DNA from: Caulobacter sp. | Lineage (GTDB): Bacteria; Pseudomonadota; Alphaproteobacteria; Caulobacterales; Caulobacteraceae | Assembly: GCA_029866155.1 (NCBI GenBank) | Contig: JARWZW010000068.1 | Coordinates: forward strand, 1-64,000 | Reading direction: 5' to 3' | DNA: 64,000 bases | In this document: positions 53,337 through 62,282 of the stretch, piece by piece | Position numbering within the stretch: the first letter of the stretch is position 1 | Layout: every line of letters begins with the position of its first letter | The notes under the pieces: generated by a model | Told to the model about the DNA's origin: nothing | What the model saw: the letters and a program-made list of their open reading frames with translations, nothing else | Databases searched by the model: none | Program-made: the position numbers and the translations under genes

Positions 53337-53351
53337 TTAAGTCCGCGTTAA
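53337..53351 (-). promoter_or_regulatory. Full CtrA box TTAA-N7-TTAA before the LytM-factor gene
   Basis: TTAA, seven bases, TTAA is present exactly, about 50 bases upstream of the ATG at 53293, between pcm and this gene. It is the Caulobacterales CtrA consensus spacing and suggests cell-cycle control of a division-linked LytM factor. Confidence 0.65.
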
Positions 53352-53378
53352 GCAACAGCACTTCGCCGGCCCATCCGG

Positions 53379-54041
53379 TCACAACTCGCGCGCGACACCG
53401 TCAAGAAGGGGTACAAAACGCACTTCGCACAGTGTTTCCTTCAGAAAGCCGCCCGCTCCATCGCCCGCATAGCGGATCAGTTGCTGGACCGGCCCCTTGC
53501 CGACCGGCGCCACCAACACCCCGTCCGGTTTCAGCTGCGCCAAAAGGACTGTCGGCTCTTCCGGCGCCGCTGCCGTGACCATAATGCGGTCAAAAGGCGC
53601 CTGTTCGGGCCAGCCGTCGCCGCCATCGCCAAATCGGGTGATGACATTGGTCAGTTCCAGTCGCCGGAACCGGTCCTCGGCCTCGCGCATGAGGGTGCGA
53701 TACCGCTCGACCGTATAGACCAGCCGAGAGAGCCGACTGAGGACGGCGGTCTGGTATCCGGACCCGGTGCCGATCTCCAGCACCCGGGCTCGTCGGTCAA
53801 GGGTCAGGGCCTGGGTCATCAGGCCCACGATGAAGGGCTGGCTGATGGTTTGGCCGCAGGCGATGGGCAGGGCGGAATCTTCCCAGGACCGCTCCTTGAA
53901 CAGGTCCGGCGTAAACATCTCGCGCGGTGTCTTTTCCAGGGCGCCAAGCACCCGGGGATCGTTCACACCCTGGCTGCGCAACGACAGGATCAGCCGGGCG
54001 GCGCGGGTCTCCGGTGAATCCGGGGATGGGGGCTCGGCCAT
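53379..54041 (-). CDS. pcm: Protein-L-isoaspartate O-methyltransferase
   Basis: This 220-residue methyltransferase has VLEIGTGSGYQTAVL (SAM site), PIACGQTISQPFIVGLMTQAL (the substrate-side signature) and PVGKGPVQQLIRY. The enzyme initiates repair of isoaspartyl sites in aged proteins. The ATG at 54041 overlaps the surE stop as TGATG; a GTG one codon upstream is the other option. The order serS-surE-pcm-LytM mirrors the enterobacterial surE-pcm-nlpD group. Confidence 0.92.
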   Translation of the reverse strand: MAEPPSPDSPETRAARLILSLRSQGVNDPRVLGALEKTPREMFTPDLFKERSWEDSALPIACGQTISQPFIVGLMTQALTLDRRARVLEIGTGSGYQTAVLSRLSRLVYTVERYRTLMREAEDRFRRLELTNVITRFGDGGDGWPEQAPFDRIMVTAAAPEEPTVLLAQLKPDGVLVAPVGKGPVQQLIRYAGDGAGGFLKETLCEVRFVPLLDGVAREL

Positions 54042-54823
54042 CACAGTCGCGGCGGCGCCCCGCCCAGAAGGCCCCGCATGGCAAACAGGGTCTCATGGTG
54101 GGTCAGGTCGATATGCAGAGGCGTGACCGAGATACGGCCTTCATAGGTGGCCCTCAGGTCCGTGCCATCAGCAGGGTCGGACAACTGACCGGAAAAACCC
54201 ATCCAGTAGTAGTCGCGGCCCCGCAGGTCTGTGCGTTTCTCGGCGCGGCGAATGTGCATGTCGCGAAACCCCTGGCGGGTCACTTCGACCTCGGTGACGG
54301 CTTCAGGCGGTCGGGCGGGAAAATTGACGTTCATCACCACGTCGTTGGGCCAGCCGATCTCCAGCAGTCGCCGGACGATCCCGGGGCCAAAAGCCACGGC
54401 CGTCTCCCAATAGGCCTTCACCTCGTCATGGAAAGCCAGCATCGACTGCGACAGGGCGATGGAGGGGATTCCCAGGGCCATGCCTTCTATGGCGCCGGCC
54501 ACCGTGCCCGACATGGTGACATCCTCGGCGATGTTCTGGCCGCGGTTGACGCCCGACAGCACCAGGTCCGGCGCCGCTCCCTCTACCAGGTTTCGAATAC
54601 CCAGCATTACGCAGTCGGTCGGAGTCCCGGTCACTGCCCATTTGCGGTCTGCGACCTTCCTCACCCGCAAGGGATCAGCCAGGGTCAGGGCCCGGCTGGC
54701 CCCGGACTGTTCATATTCGGGCGCCACGATCCAGACATCGTCGGTCAGGGCCCGGGCGATCGTCTCGAGGGCCTCCAGACCCTCGGCATGGATGCCGTCG
54801 TCGTTGGTCAGCAGGATGCGCAT
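54041..54823 (-). CDS. surE: 5'-nucleotidase SurE
   Basis: This 260-residue enzyme begins [19 protein letters not shown] with the two Asp metal ligands of SurE. It continues with [22 protein letters not shown], a family signature. SurE hydrolyses nucleoside 5'- and 3'-monophosphates. Its stop overlaps the pcm start and its ATG overlaps the serS stop, so the three form one operon. Confidence 0.95.
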   Translation of the reverse strand: MRILLTNDDGIHAEGLEALETIARALTDDVWIVAPEYEQSGASRALTLADPLRVRKVADRKWAVTGTPTDCVMLGIRNLVEGAAPDLVLSGVNRGQNIAEDVTMSGTVAGAIEGMALGIPSIALSQSMLAFHDEVKAYWETAVAFGPGIVRRLLEIGWPNDVVMNVNFPARPPEAVTEVEVTRQGFRDMHIRRAEKRTDLRGRDYYWMGFSGQLSDPADGTDLRATYEGRISVTPLHIDLTHHETLFAMRGLLGGAPPRL

Positions 54824-56103
54824 CAGGCCTCGCCGCCGATGTGGGTCAGGCCGCCCATATAGGGCTGCAAAGCCTCGGGAATGAAGATCCTGCCGCCTTC
54901 GTCCTGGTAGTTTTCCAGCACCGCCACCAGAGTTCGGCCTACGGCTAGGCCCGAACCGTTGAGGGTATGGACAAACCTTGTGCCCTTGCCGCCAGCCGCC
55001 TTCGTCCGGGCGTCCATCCGCCGGGCCTGGAAATCCCCGCAGTTGGAACAGCTGGAAATCTCACGGTAGGTATTCTGCGATGGCAGCCAGACCTCGAGGT
55101 CATAGGTCCGTCGGGCGGTGAAGCCCATGTCGCCGGCGCAGAGAAGCATGGTGCGGAAGGACAGGCCCAGAGCCTTGAGCACGCCCTCGGCGCAGTTGGT
55201 CATCCGCTCATGTTCCTCGCCGGACTTTTCCGGCGCGGTAATGGAAACAAGCTCGACCTTGTAGAACTGATGCTGGCGGATCATCCCCCTCGTGTCCCGG
55301 CCGCTGGCGCCGGCCTCGGACCGGAAACTGGGCGTCAGGGCGGTCATCCGAAGGGGCAGTTCCTCCTCTGCGGTGATCTGCTCCCGAACGATATTGGTCA
55401 GGGAGACCTCGGCGGTCGGGATCAGCCAGCGGCCATCAGTTGTGTGGAACAGGTCTTCGGCGAATTTCGGCAGTTGTCCCGTCCCGAACAGGGCCTCGTC
55501 CTTGACCATCAGCGGCGGGCTGATTTCGGTGTAGCCGTTCTTCAGCGTCTGGTGGTCCAGCATATATTGGCCCAGCGCCCGCTCCAGCCTCGCGATCTGT
55601 CCCTTGAGGACCACGAACCTAGAGCCGCTCATCCGGGCGGCGGCCTCGAAATCCATGCCGCCGAGAGACCCGCCCAGGTCCACATGGTCCCGGGCGTGGT
55701 TCAGCCGCAGAGGATCGCCATGCCGCCGGATCTCGACATTGCCGGCTTCGTCCGCTCCGGGGGGGACTTCCAGGTCTGGTATATTGGGCAGGGAGGCCAG
55801 AAGATCCCGCAGGACCGCGCCGGTCCGGATCTCGATCTCACCCTGGGCGGCCAGCTCGGCCTTCAGGGCCTCCACTTCGGCCATCAGGTCGGCGGCGGCG
55901 GCCTCATCCTTTTTGGCCTTGGCCTGGCCGATCAGCTTGCTGGCCTCGTTACGGCGACTCTGGGCCACCTGCAGTTGGGTCTGGGCGGCCCTCAGGACCG
56001 TGTCCAGTTCAAGAATCTGCGGCGTCTGAGGCGACAGTCCACGCGCGCTCCAGCCTGCGTCAAAGACGGCGGGATTGTCGCGGATGGCTTTGATGTCGTG
56101 CAT
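54823..56103 (-). CDS. serS: Seryl-tRNA synthetase
   Basis: This 426-residue class II synthetase has a long N-terminal antiparallel coiled coil (residues about 30-100). Class II motifs 2 and 3 are visible as [25 protein letters not shown] and [20 protein letters not shown]. The start is the ATG at 56103 ([10 protein letters not shown]); the frame is open to 56172 but without conserved sequence. It is the first gene of the serS-surE-pcm operon. Confidence 0.95.
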   Translation of the reverse strand: MHDIKAIRDNPAVFDAGWSARGLSPQTPQILELDTVLRAAQTQLQVAQSRRNEASKLIGQAKAKKDEAAAADLMAEVEALKAELAAQGEIEIRTGAVLRDLLASLPNIPDLEVPPGADEAGNVEIRRHGDPLRLNHARDHVDLGGSLGGMDFEAAARMSGSRFVVLKGQIARLERALGQYMLDHQTLKNGYTEISPPLMVKDEALFGTGQLPKFAEDLFHTTDGRWLIPTAEVSLTNIVREQITAEEELPLRMTALTPSFRSEAGASGRDTRGMIRQHQFYKVELVSITAPEKSGEEHERMTNCAEGVLKALGLSFRTMLLCAGDMGFTARRTYDLEVWLPSQNTYREISSCSNCGDFQARRMDARTKAAGGKGTRFVHTLNGSGLAVGRTLVAVLENYQDEGGRIFIPEALQPYMGGLTHIGGEA

Positions 56104-56220
56104 GGGTCTGGCCGCTGAAAGGAAGGCGCCCTGTCTAGTGCGCGTCGCACCCCGGATAAAGCCCTGCTGCATTCCCGGACGCCGCTTCAGCGGAACAATT
56201 GCGCGAGCGGCTTCTCTGGC

Positions 56221-57048
56221 TCAGGGCTTCTTGGAAAAATAGGTCTCGGCCTCGCCCGGGAAGGTCCTGGCCTTGACGTCGGCGGCGTAGCCGGCCGCAG
56301 CCCGGCCGATCTCGCCGCGCAGGTCAGCGTAGCGACGCACGAAGCGCGGGGTCCAGTCGAACAGGCCCAGCATATCGTCCGTCACCAGGATCTGGCCGTC
56401 GCAGCCAGCGCTGGCGCCGATGCCGATAGTTGGAGGCTCTATGGCTGCGGTGATGTCTCGGGCGAGGGGTTCGGCCACGCCCTCGATCACCACGGCGAAG
56501 GCTCCGGCCTCAGCGGTCGCCCGGGCCTCCGCCAGGATACGGGCCCGGCCTTCGTCATCGCGCCCCTTGGCCTTGAAGCCGCCGTCGACCAGCACCGCCT
56601 GGGGCCGAAGTCCGACATGACCCATGACCGGTATGCCCCGCTTGACCAGATAGTCGATGGTCTCGGGAACGGTCTGGCCGCTCTCGACCTTGACCGCCTG
56701 GGCGCCGGTTTCCTTCATCAGTCGGGCGGCATTGGCATAGGCGACCTCGGCGGCCCCTTCATAGGAACCAAACGGCATGTCGATCACCACCATCGCCCGA
56801 CGGGATCCGCGCATGACCGCCTGGCCATGCAGGATCATCATCTCCAGCGTCACGCCGACGGTGTTGGGCAGGCCGTGCACCACCATGCCGACGCTGTCCC
56901 CGACCAATAGAAGATCGCAGTGGTCATCGAGAATCTCAGCGACCGGAGCCGTATAGGCTGTCAAGCAGACGATGGGATCACCGCCCTTGCGGACAGTGAT
57001 ATCGGGCGCGGCCAGTCGGCGAACCGCGTCTTGACGGTGAGAGGACAG
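56221..57048 (-). CDS. panB: Ketopantoate hydroxymethyltransferase
   Basis: This 275-residue (beta/alpha)8 protein has [35 protein letters not shown] and MPFGSYEG, then [21 protein letters not shown]. It transfers a hydroxymethyl group from methylenetetrahydrofolate to ketoisovalerate, the first pantothenate step. The start is probably CTG at 57048: it aligns with the expected N-terminus ([11 protein letters not shown] after the initiator), and AGGAG lies seven bases upstream. The only canonical alternative is a GTG at 57099 inside the preceding anti-sigma gene, without a good ribosome site. Confidence 0.9.
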   Translation of the reverse strand: MSSHRQDAVRRLAAPDITVRKGGDPIVCLTAYTAPVAEILDDHCDLLLVGDSVGMVVHGLPNTVGVTLEMMILHGQAVMRGSRRAMVVIDMPFGSYEGAAEVAYANAARLMKETGAQAVKVESGQTVPETIDYLVKRGIPVMGHVGLRPQAVLVDGGFKAKGRDDEGRARILAEARATAEAGAFAVVIEGVAEPLARDITAAIEPPTIGIGASAGCDGQILVTDDMLGLFDWTPRFVRRYADLRGEIGRAAAGYAADVKARTFPGEAETYFSKKP

Positions 57049-57049
57049 T

Positions 57050-57433
57050 TCAGAACTCCTGGGTCGCCCGGGTAATCGCGAAACCCAGAGCCAATACACC
57101 CAGCCCGACGGTCATCCAAAGCACTTCCGGACTGACCGGAAAGGCGCCCAGGCTGGAACTGGCCGACAGCAACTCCCTGGCGGCCTTGCCGACGGCGCCG
57201 GCCTGGGACGTCACCTCGCTGCCCGCCGCCTTGAGGAACAGGCCTGCGCCCATGAACTGACCGACCCCCACCAGGCCGGCCACGCCACCGGCGGCGCCGA
57301 TGAACAGGCGGCGCATGGACCAGCCTCGCTCTAGACGGGTCTCCACATCGCGAGCGAACAGTTCGGCATCGGGAAAATGCGGCGGCTCGGAGAACATCCG
57401 GTCCAGGCGCAATTCGAAATCGAGTTCAGACAT
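57050..57433 (-). CDS. Putative membrane anti-sigma factor, cassette 2
   Basis: This 127-residue protein has a cytoplasmic N-terminus ([37 protein letters not shown]) and two hydrophobic segments ([18 protein letters not shown] and [17 protein letters not shown]). Its first part parallels the 103-residue protein at 58556. The overlap with the ECF sigma gene by eight bases supports an anti-sigma role. It has no zinc-binding H-x3-C-x2-C motif. Its stop is two bases before the panB CTG start. The anti-sigma role is inference. Confidence 0.6.
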   Translation of the reverse strand: MSELDFELRLDRMFSEPPHFPDAELFARDVETRLERGWSMRRLFIGAAGGVAGLVGVGQFMGAGLFLKAAGSEVTSQAGAVGKAARELLSASSSLGAFPVSPEVLWMTVGLGVLALGFAITRATQEF

Positions 57434-58001
57434 GTCCCTGCCTTTCCGCTTCGCGCCCTTCGCCCTGAGCAGGCGCAAGTCGGACCCGGAGTTTATCCAT
57501 ACCACGTTTGACATGGGACTTCACCGTTCCCAAGGGGGTATTCAGGGTTTCTGCCGCCTCGGCGTGAGACATGCCTGCGCCATAACAGAGCGAAACGCAC
57601 ATCCGTTCCGGATCGGAAAGGGTTTGCATGGCTTCGTCGAGATCGATCCGCGCCACGGTGCTCATCTCGCCTCCATGGCCGGCGTCCTCCGACTCCTGCT
57701 CATCTGTCAGCCGACTGTCCTTGCGCCACCGACGCACATAGAGCCGGGCAGCGATCCGTTTGACCCAGGCGCCGAAGGCGCCCTCGCCGCGGAACTCCGC
57801 AATCCGCTCGAAAGCGGTCAGAAAGGCGTCCTGCGCAATGTCGTCGGCCAGGGCCGGCTGGGCGCCCATGCGCCGCAGCAATCCCCGAACAGCCGAGCCG
57901 TGGCGGCGGACAAGCTCGCCAAAGGCCGGCCGCTCGCCCGCCGCCGCAAGGGCGGCGAGTTCGACATCATGCAGTCCCGCGACAGCCCTGGTCTGGGCCA
58001 T
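57426..58001 (-). CDS. ECF-family RNA polymerase sigma factor, cassette 2
   Basis: This 191-residue sigma factor has region 2 (ADDIAQDAFLTAFERIAEFRGEGAFGAWVKRIAARLYVRR) and region 4 (LDEAMQTLSDPERMCVSLCYGAGMSHAEAAETLNTPLGTVKSHVKRG). It lacks region 3, as ECF types do. It overlaps its downstream putative anti-sigma gene and follows a small membrane protein at 58037 by 35 bases. Target promoters are unknown. Confidence 0.88.
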   Translation of the reverse strand: MAQTRAVAGLHDVELAALAAAGERPAFGELVRRHGSAVRGLLRRMGAQPALADDIAQDAFLTAFERIAEFRGEGAFGAWVKRIAARLYVRRWRKDSRLTDEQESEDAGHGGEMSTVARIDLDEAMQTLSDPERMCVSLCYGAGMSHAEAAETLNTPLGTVKSHVKRGMDKLRVRLAPAQGEGREAERQGHV

Positions 58002-58036
58002 GAAACAGTCTCCCCCTGGTCAGGTCTGGGCGGCGA

Positions 58037-58432
58037 TCAGGGTTGCTTGGACTTGTTGGGGTTGAAGAAGCTGAGGACGATGTAGGTCAGGCCGACAATC
58101 CCTGGGATGGCCCCCATGCCCAGCATCGGGTGAAAAGCGTCGGCCTCTTCATAGCTCACGAAGTATCCGAAGGTGGCGATGCCCACGCCGACGGCGACCC
58201 AGATGATGCCGGTCCGCAGGTCGCTCAGGGCCGTGGGGGCCACCTTCACATTGCGGGTCATTGCGTCGATCATCTCGGGCGGCACAGGCTGACCCTTCTC
58301 GATGGCGGCTCGCAAGGTTGCCTGCATCTCGCGGCGTTCCTTGCTTTTGAAATAGCTGGGCAGGACGATCATGGCGGTGATGCCGCCGAAGATGGACAGG
58401 ATGGCGACAATGGGAGCCAGGTCTTCAAGCAT
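58037..58432 (-). CDS. Small membrane protein (DUF6249-like), cassette 2
   Basis: This 131-residue protein has one N-terminal helix (LAPIVAILSIFGGITAMIVLPSYF) and two C-terminal helices. Between them lies a charged segment with AAIEKGQPVPPEMIDAM. A similar A-x-x-G-x-x-x-P-x-x-(L/I) motif appears in the protein at 59388 (YAAQGREPPADLLAEL). Both precede an ECF sigma gene, so they seem to be paralogues. They may sense or scaffold an envelope signal, but no biochemical role is known. Confidence 0.65.
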   Translation of the reverse strand: MLEDLAPIVAILSIFGGITAMIVLPSYFKSKERREMQATLRAAIEKGQPVPPEMIDAMTRNVKVAPTALSDLRTGIIWVAVGVGIATFGYFVSYEEADAFHPMLGMGAIPGIVGLTYIVLSFFNPNKSKQP

Positions 58433-58555
58433 CTCGGTAACCCCTTTTCTCTTCAACGCCGCGCTTTTGCGTGCGTCCTATGATCATGAGAGGCCTTCCA
58501 GGGGCCGTTTGGATGCGAACCCTGACATGAATTGTTCGTAAGGCGCGTCGCCGGA

Positions 58556-58867
58556 TCAAACGTTTCTGGCAAGGATCTCCGCGCGCAGACCGACGTTACC
58601 AACCGCCACCAGGACAGAGAGGGTCGCGGCCAGCACCGCGACGCCGCTGAACAGGCTGTTGGCAAGGGGCTCTAGCACCCGGACAAGCGCCGGCGCCGCA
58701 GCCCAGAGCACCAGGCCGCCCGCTGCGGAGCTCAGAAGCGCCGCCTGGAGGGATTGGCGAAGAACCCTACCTGCAATCTGCCTCATCACTGCAGCCTCGA
58801 AGGTGGTGTCCCGGACCGGCGGCCGGCCCTGGCGCAGGATGGCGGTGATCTGGTCGTCAGGAGTCAT
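58556..58867 (-). CDS. Putative membrane anti-sigma factor, cassette 1
   Basis: This 103-residue protein begins MTPDDQITAILRQGRPPVRDTTFEAAVMRQIAGR, a short cytoplasmic region followed by two hydrophobic helices. It overlaps its sigma factor gene by four bases (ATGA). Its layout matches that of the 57050 protein. An anti-sigma role is inferred from position and topology only. Confidence 0.55.
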   Translation of the reverse strand: MTPDDQITAILRQGRPPVRDTTFEAAVMRQIAGRVLRQSLQAALLSSAAGGLVLWAAAPALVRVLEPLANSLFSGVAVLAATLSVLVAVGNVGLRAEILARNV

Positions 58868-59388
58868 GGCGCCTCTCCGAGTTCGGCAAGCAGTCTAGCG
58901 CGTCCGCGAGACACATGCGACTTGATCGTGCCCAGCGGCAGGCCCAGGGCTTCGGCCGCCTCCGGATGGGTCCAGCCCTCCGCAAGACAGAGCAGGACCG
59001 CCGCCCGCTGTTCCGGCCCCAGATCAGACAGGACCCGCTCGAGGGTGAGACGCAAAGCCGGGTCCATAGCCGGTTCCGCCGCTTGCGCCTCTGCCTCCAG
59101 CCACTCGCCATCGCGCCGACCCTGCCGGAGGCCCGACCGGAGCGCCGTCTGAACCTTGCGATAGGCAATGCCAAACAGCCAGGGCCGGAAGTCATCCGCC
59201 GCCCGAAGCCTGGACAGGCTGGACCAGGCCGAGATGAAGGTCTCCTGGGCCAGATCGTCGGCCTCGTCAGTCCTGCCCTGCAACAACCTTCGAAGGAACC
59301 CTCGCAGGGATTGCTGGTGGCGCTGCACCAATCGCGAAAAGGCCGCCTGGGACCCGCCCCTCGCCGCCTGGACCAGCGGCCCGTCCAT
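58864..59388 (-). CDS. ECF-family RNA polymerase sigma factor, cassette 1
   Basis: This 174-residue sigma factor has region 2 (ADDLAQETFISAWSSLSRLRAADDFRPWLFGIAYRK) and region 4 (LERVLSDLGPEQRAAVLLCLAEGWTHPEAAEALGLPLGTIKSHVSRG). The ATG at 59388 overlaps the stop of the preceding small membrane protein, so a coupled operon is likely. It is paralogous to the cassette 2 sigma. Confidence 0.87.
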   Translation of the reverse strand: MDGPLVQAARGGSQAAFSRLVQRHQQSLRGFLRRLLQGRTDEADDLAQETFISAWSSLSRLRAADDFRPWLFGIAYRKVQTALRSGLRQGRRDGEWLEAEAQAAEPAMDPALRLTLERVLSDLGPEQRAAVLLCLAEGWTHPEAAEALGLPLGTIKSHVSRGRARLLAELGEAP

Positions 59389-59786
59389 CAGTCCGGCCGG
59401 CGCGTCAGCACGGCAACCAGTGAGGCCAGGCAAAGGGCGGCCATGACGAATGTGACAATCACGAAGGCCTCGCCCGCCCCATAGGTGTCGGTGAAGCTGG
59501 CGAAGCCAAAGCCGCTGGCCAGAACTCCGAACAGAACCACCTGGTACCATCCATGTTCCCGGCGACGGTAGCGTCGCGCGCCCCTGTCGTCTGCTTCAGC
59601 GTCAATCGGACGGTTGAGTTCCGCCAGCAGATCGGCCGGCGGCTCCCGGCCCTGGGCGGCATAGCTCTTGATCAGGTCAAGGGTATCGCGATGACGGCGA
59701 TAGTTCAGCCAGCTCTGGAACGCCGAATAGAAAAAATAGCCGACCGGGAAGATCAGCCACCAATAGGAACGAAACAGATCTTCCAA
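59388..59786 (-). CDS. Small membrane protein, cassette 1
   Basis: This 132-residue membrane protein has an N-terminal helix (YWWLIFPVGYFFYSAFQSWL), a charged middle segment (LIKSYAAQGREPPADLLAELNR) and two C-terminal helices (VVLFGVLASGFGFASF and FVIVTFVMAALCLASLVAVL). It resembles the cassette 2 protein at 58037 in topology and in the middle motif. It is first in its cassette. The function is unknown. Confidence 0.6.
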   Translation of the reverse strand: MEDLFRSYWWLIFPVGYFFYSAFQSWLNYRRHRDTLDLIKSYAAQGREPPADLLAELNRPIDAEADDRGARRYRRREHGWYQVVLFGVLASGFGFASFTDTYGAGEAFVIVTFVMAALCLASLVAVLTRRPD

Positions 59787-59874
59787 AGCTAGGGTCTCCT
59801 TGACCGGCGGGCATCGCCGGCATCTTCAGGAGACAAGTCGCCGCCGGGCTGTCTCATGGATGCAGCGGCGGCAA

Positions 59875-60240
59875 CTATTTTTGCTCCGCCAGGGCGCGGA
59901 AGGCCGCTGCATATTGCTCGGGCTTGAATCCGACCAGCAGGAGCCCTGCCCCTTGCAGGACTGGTCGCTTGATCATCGAGGGCTGGGCCAGCATCAGACC
60001 GATCGCCTTTTCCCGCGTCAGATCCTGGCGATCCCCCTCAGGGAGTTTGCGGAAGGTCGTGCCGGACCGGTTCAAGATGAGCTCCCATCCCGCTTGGTCG
60101 GACCAGGCCTCCAGCTGCTTCCGGCCTACCCCCTGGGTCTTGTAGTCATGAAACACATAACTGCGCCCTTCCGCCTCAAGCCACTTTCGCGCCTTGACCA
60201 TGGTGTCGCAGGCCTTGATGCCGAAAAGGGTCAGGGTCAT
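59875..60240 (-). CDS. ArsC/Spx-family protein
   Basis: This 121-residue protein has the ArsC-like start TLTLFGIKACDTMVKARKWLE, with a single N-terminal Cys, and the later LAQPSMIKRPVLQ segment with the basic residues that contact glutathione. It resembles YffB/ArsC-fold glutathione-dependent thiol reductases more than true arsenate reductases. No arsenic genes are near, so arsenic resistance is not implied. The ATG at 60240 is used. Confidence 0.82.
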   Translation of the reverse strand: MTLTLFGIKACDTMVKARKWLEAEGRSYVFHDYKTQGVGRKQLEAWSDQAGWELILNRSGTTFRKLPEGDRQDLTREKAIGLMLAQPSMIKRPVLQGAGLLLVGFKPEQYAAAFRALAEQK

Positions 60241-60442
60241 GTCGGGAATCCAGAATCTGTCTGAACGGACCACTGCCCGAGCGGCCCTGGCTGTCAACAG
60301 GCGCAGGAGGGTCAGCCTCCATTTGCCAGGGGCGCCCTTCCGCTCACAAGAATCGGTCAAACCTCTGATCCGAACAACCCTTCGTGGCGTAACCAAGTAT
60401 GAGGAATGCGGCTGGGCGCGTCTGGACGGGAACAGCAAGGCC

Positions 60443-61627
60443 ATGAACAGTTGTCAAACCCTCGGCATGGCCGCACGACGGGCGACTATTCCGGCGGCGG
60501 TCCCGGGGTCATGGCTCCTGGCAATAGCAGCCTCGGCCCTGCTGGTGCTGGCCCCGGTAGCGGCTGTGGCGGAGCCAAATCCCTCGCCCAGTGCGGCAGA
60601 CAGGGTCGCTAGCCTTGCGCAAAAGGCGACCATGTCGGGCCAGATCCTGATCGGCGACATCTCCGGAGCCCAGGCCAGCCGCACCCTTGGTCTGGCCAAC
60701 CGCGAAACCAACCGCCCACATCGTGATCAGGACCGTTGGGTCTGGGCTTCCAACACCAAGTTCATCACGGCCGTTCTGGTGATGCAGCAGGTGGACGCGG
60801 GCCGATTGTCGCTCGACCAGCCGTTGCGCCGGTATCTGCCGGCCTTCACGGGACCAACGGGCGACCGGATCACCCTGCGCCAGCTCCTGCAGCACCGTTC
60901 GGGCCTGCCCAACCCCAATGACACGGCGCTGAACGCCAACGAGATTCCGGAATTCTATACCCAGTCCGGCGCGCGGATCTCCGACCGGGCGCGCGCCCTC
61001 GGCTATTGCGCCGGACCGGCTCGGACTGAACCGGGAGACGGGTTTGCCTCCTTTGCCTACAACAATTGTGACTATCTGGTGCTGGGGGCGATCCTGGAGG
61101 CGGTTACGGGAAAATCCTACGCCGCCCTGTTGCGCGACCAGATCGCCCGCCCCCTCGGCCTCAGGACCGTCAAGCTGGCGCCGGACAATGCGCCCGGCGG
61201 CGGCGCGGCCTCGATCGGCTACCTCGCGGGCAAACCCTTTCCGCCAGTCAATGTTGCCACACTGGGCGCGGGCGGCGCCATCACAGGATCTGCAGCTGAC
61301 CTGATGGCCATCGACATCGCCTTGATGAGCGGACGACTGCTCACTCCGGCCAGTCGGGCCACGCTCTGGCAAGGAGACCCCGCCCTCGGCTATCAGGCCC
61401 TGGGCGTCTGGTCTTTTCCGGCAGAACTGGCCGGCTGCAAGGGACCTGTCTCCCTGATCGAACGTCGGGGCGACTTCGCCGGAATCCAGATCCGCAACCT
61501 GATGGCGCCGGACCTTGGCCGAGCCATGGTCATGTTCATCAATGAAGCCGAGTATGACTTCGGCGAAATCTGGCAGGGACAGGGTCCGAGCTTTGACCTC
61601 GCCTCGGCGGCCTTCTGCGCAGAGTAA
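60443..61627 (+). CDS. Beta-lactamase-fold serine hydrolase (class C/EstB-like)
   Basis: This 394-residue protein has an N-terminal signal (LLAIAASALLVLAPVAAVA). Its nucleophile motif is SNTKF (S-x-x-K) and its second motif is YNN (Y-x-N), characteristic of the class C beta-lactamase/penicillin-binding fold. HRSGLPNPND is a typical block of this fold. Members range from beta-lactamases to esterases and D-aminopeptidases; antibiotic resistance cannot be assumed. The ATG at 60443 fits the signal better than several upstream starts in the frame from 60194. Confidence 0.8.
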   Translation: MNSCQTLGMAARRATIPAAVPGSWLLAIAASALLVLAPVAAVAEPNPSPSAADRVASLAQKATMSGQILIGDISGAQASRTLGLANRETNRPHRDQDRWVWASNTKFITAVLVMQQVDAGRLSLDQPLRRYLPAFTGPTGDRITLRQLLQHRSGLPNPNDTALNANEIPEFYTQSGARISDRARALGYCAGPARTEPGDGFASFAYNNCDYLVLGAILEAVTGKSYAALLRDQIARPLGLRTVKLAPDNAPGGGAASIGYLAGKPFPPVNVATLGAGGAITGSAADLMAIDIALMSGRLLTPASRATLWQGDPALGYQALGVWSFPAELAGCKGPVSLIERRGDFAGIQIRNLMAPDLGRAMVMFINEAEYDFGEIWQGQGPSFDLASAAFCAE

Positions 61628-61643
61628 GTCGACCTTTCCGGGC

Positions 61644-62126
61644 TCAACCGGCCAGCTTCGCCTCAGCCTCGGCCAACTCCAGCAACTGGTCTGCAACAAC
61701 GCCCCAGCCCTGCGCGAAGCCCATCTCTTCATGCTGCTTGTGAGAAGCGGCGTCCCAGTGGCGCGACCCGGCCCGGTAGCGGGTCCCGCTTCCTTCCGGG
61801 GCAAAGCTGAAGAAGCCCACCATGAAGGCTTTCTGCGGCATCCAGCCTGCCGTAAAGGCGTCGGTGAAGACAATGCTGCGATTGGGGATCACCTCAAGGA
61901 TCACCCCCTCCATCGAGGATGTATCGCCTTCGGGTCCGGTCATGATCATGGCCGAGCGACCACCAGGGCGCAGGTCCTGCTCGATGACCTTGGTCTTCCA
62001 GGGGCGGGGCGACCACCATTCTTCCAGTCGCTCCGTCCAGACGCGGTAGACCACCTCGGGAGGGGCGGCGATGTAGCGCTCGACGGCCAGTTCGAAAGGC
62101 CCTGTCGGGTTCTGGGTCTCGATCAA
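61644..62126 (-). CDS. SRPBCC/AHSA1-family protein
   Basis: This 160-residue protein has the START/SRPBCC (activator of Hsp90 ATPase homologue) pattern: ERYIAAPPEVVYRVWTERLEEWWSPRPWKT, then PNRSIVFTDAFTAGW and GTRYRAGSRHWD. Members bind hydrophobic ligands or act in stress responses. It is monocistronic. The ligand is unknown. Confidence 0.78.
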   Translation of the reverse strand: MIETQNPTGPFELAVERYIAAPPEVVYRVWTERLEEWWSPRPWKTKVIEQDLRPGGRSAMIMTGPEGDTSSMEGVILEVIPNRSIVFTDAFTAGWMPQKAFMVGFFSFAPEGSGTRYRAGSRHWDAASHKQHEEMGFAQGWGVVADQLLELAEAEAKLAG

Positions 62127-62282
62127 CAGATAGTTCCTTCTGCGGCGGTCCTCATCGCCGGAAAACTCACATTTTTCTAGGGGGAGAAAACCGGAGGGAC
62201 GTCAAACGTCACGGCTTGCGAGCACATCCGATTCAGGGCACCGCAGTAGATTATCTAATAAATACAACTAGGGAAAACTCAT

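Noticed and set aside
54967-56118. 383-codon plus-strand frame opposite serS
   Set aside because: serS motifs are intact on the minus strand, and the opposite frame has none.
62199-62211. GACGT-CAA-ACGTC inverted repeat near the edge of the AT-rich patch
   Set aside because: Too short and without partner to be called an attachment site or operator.
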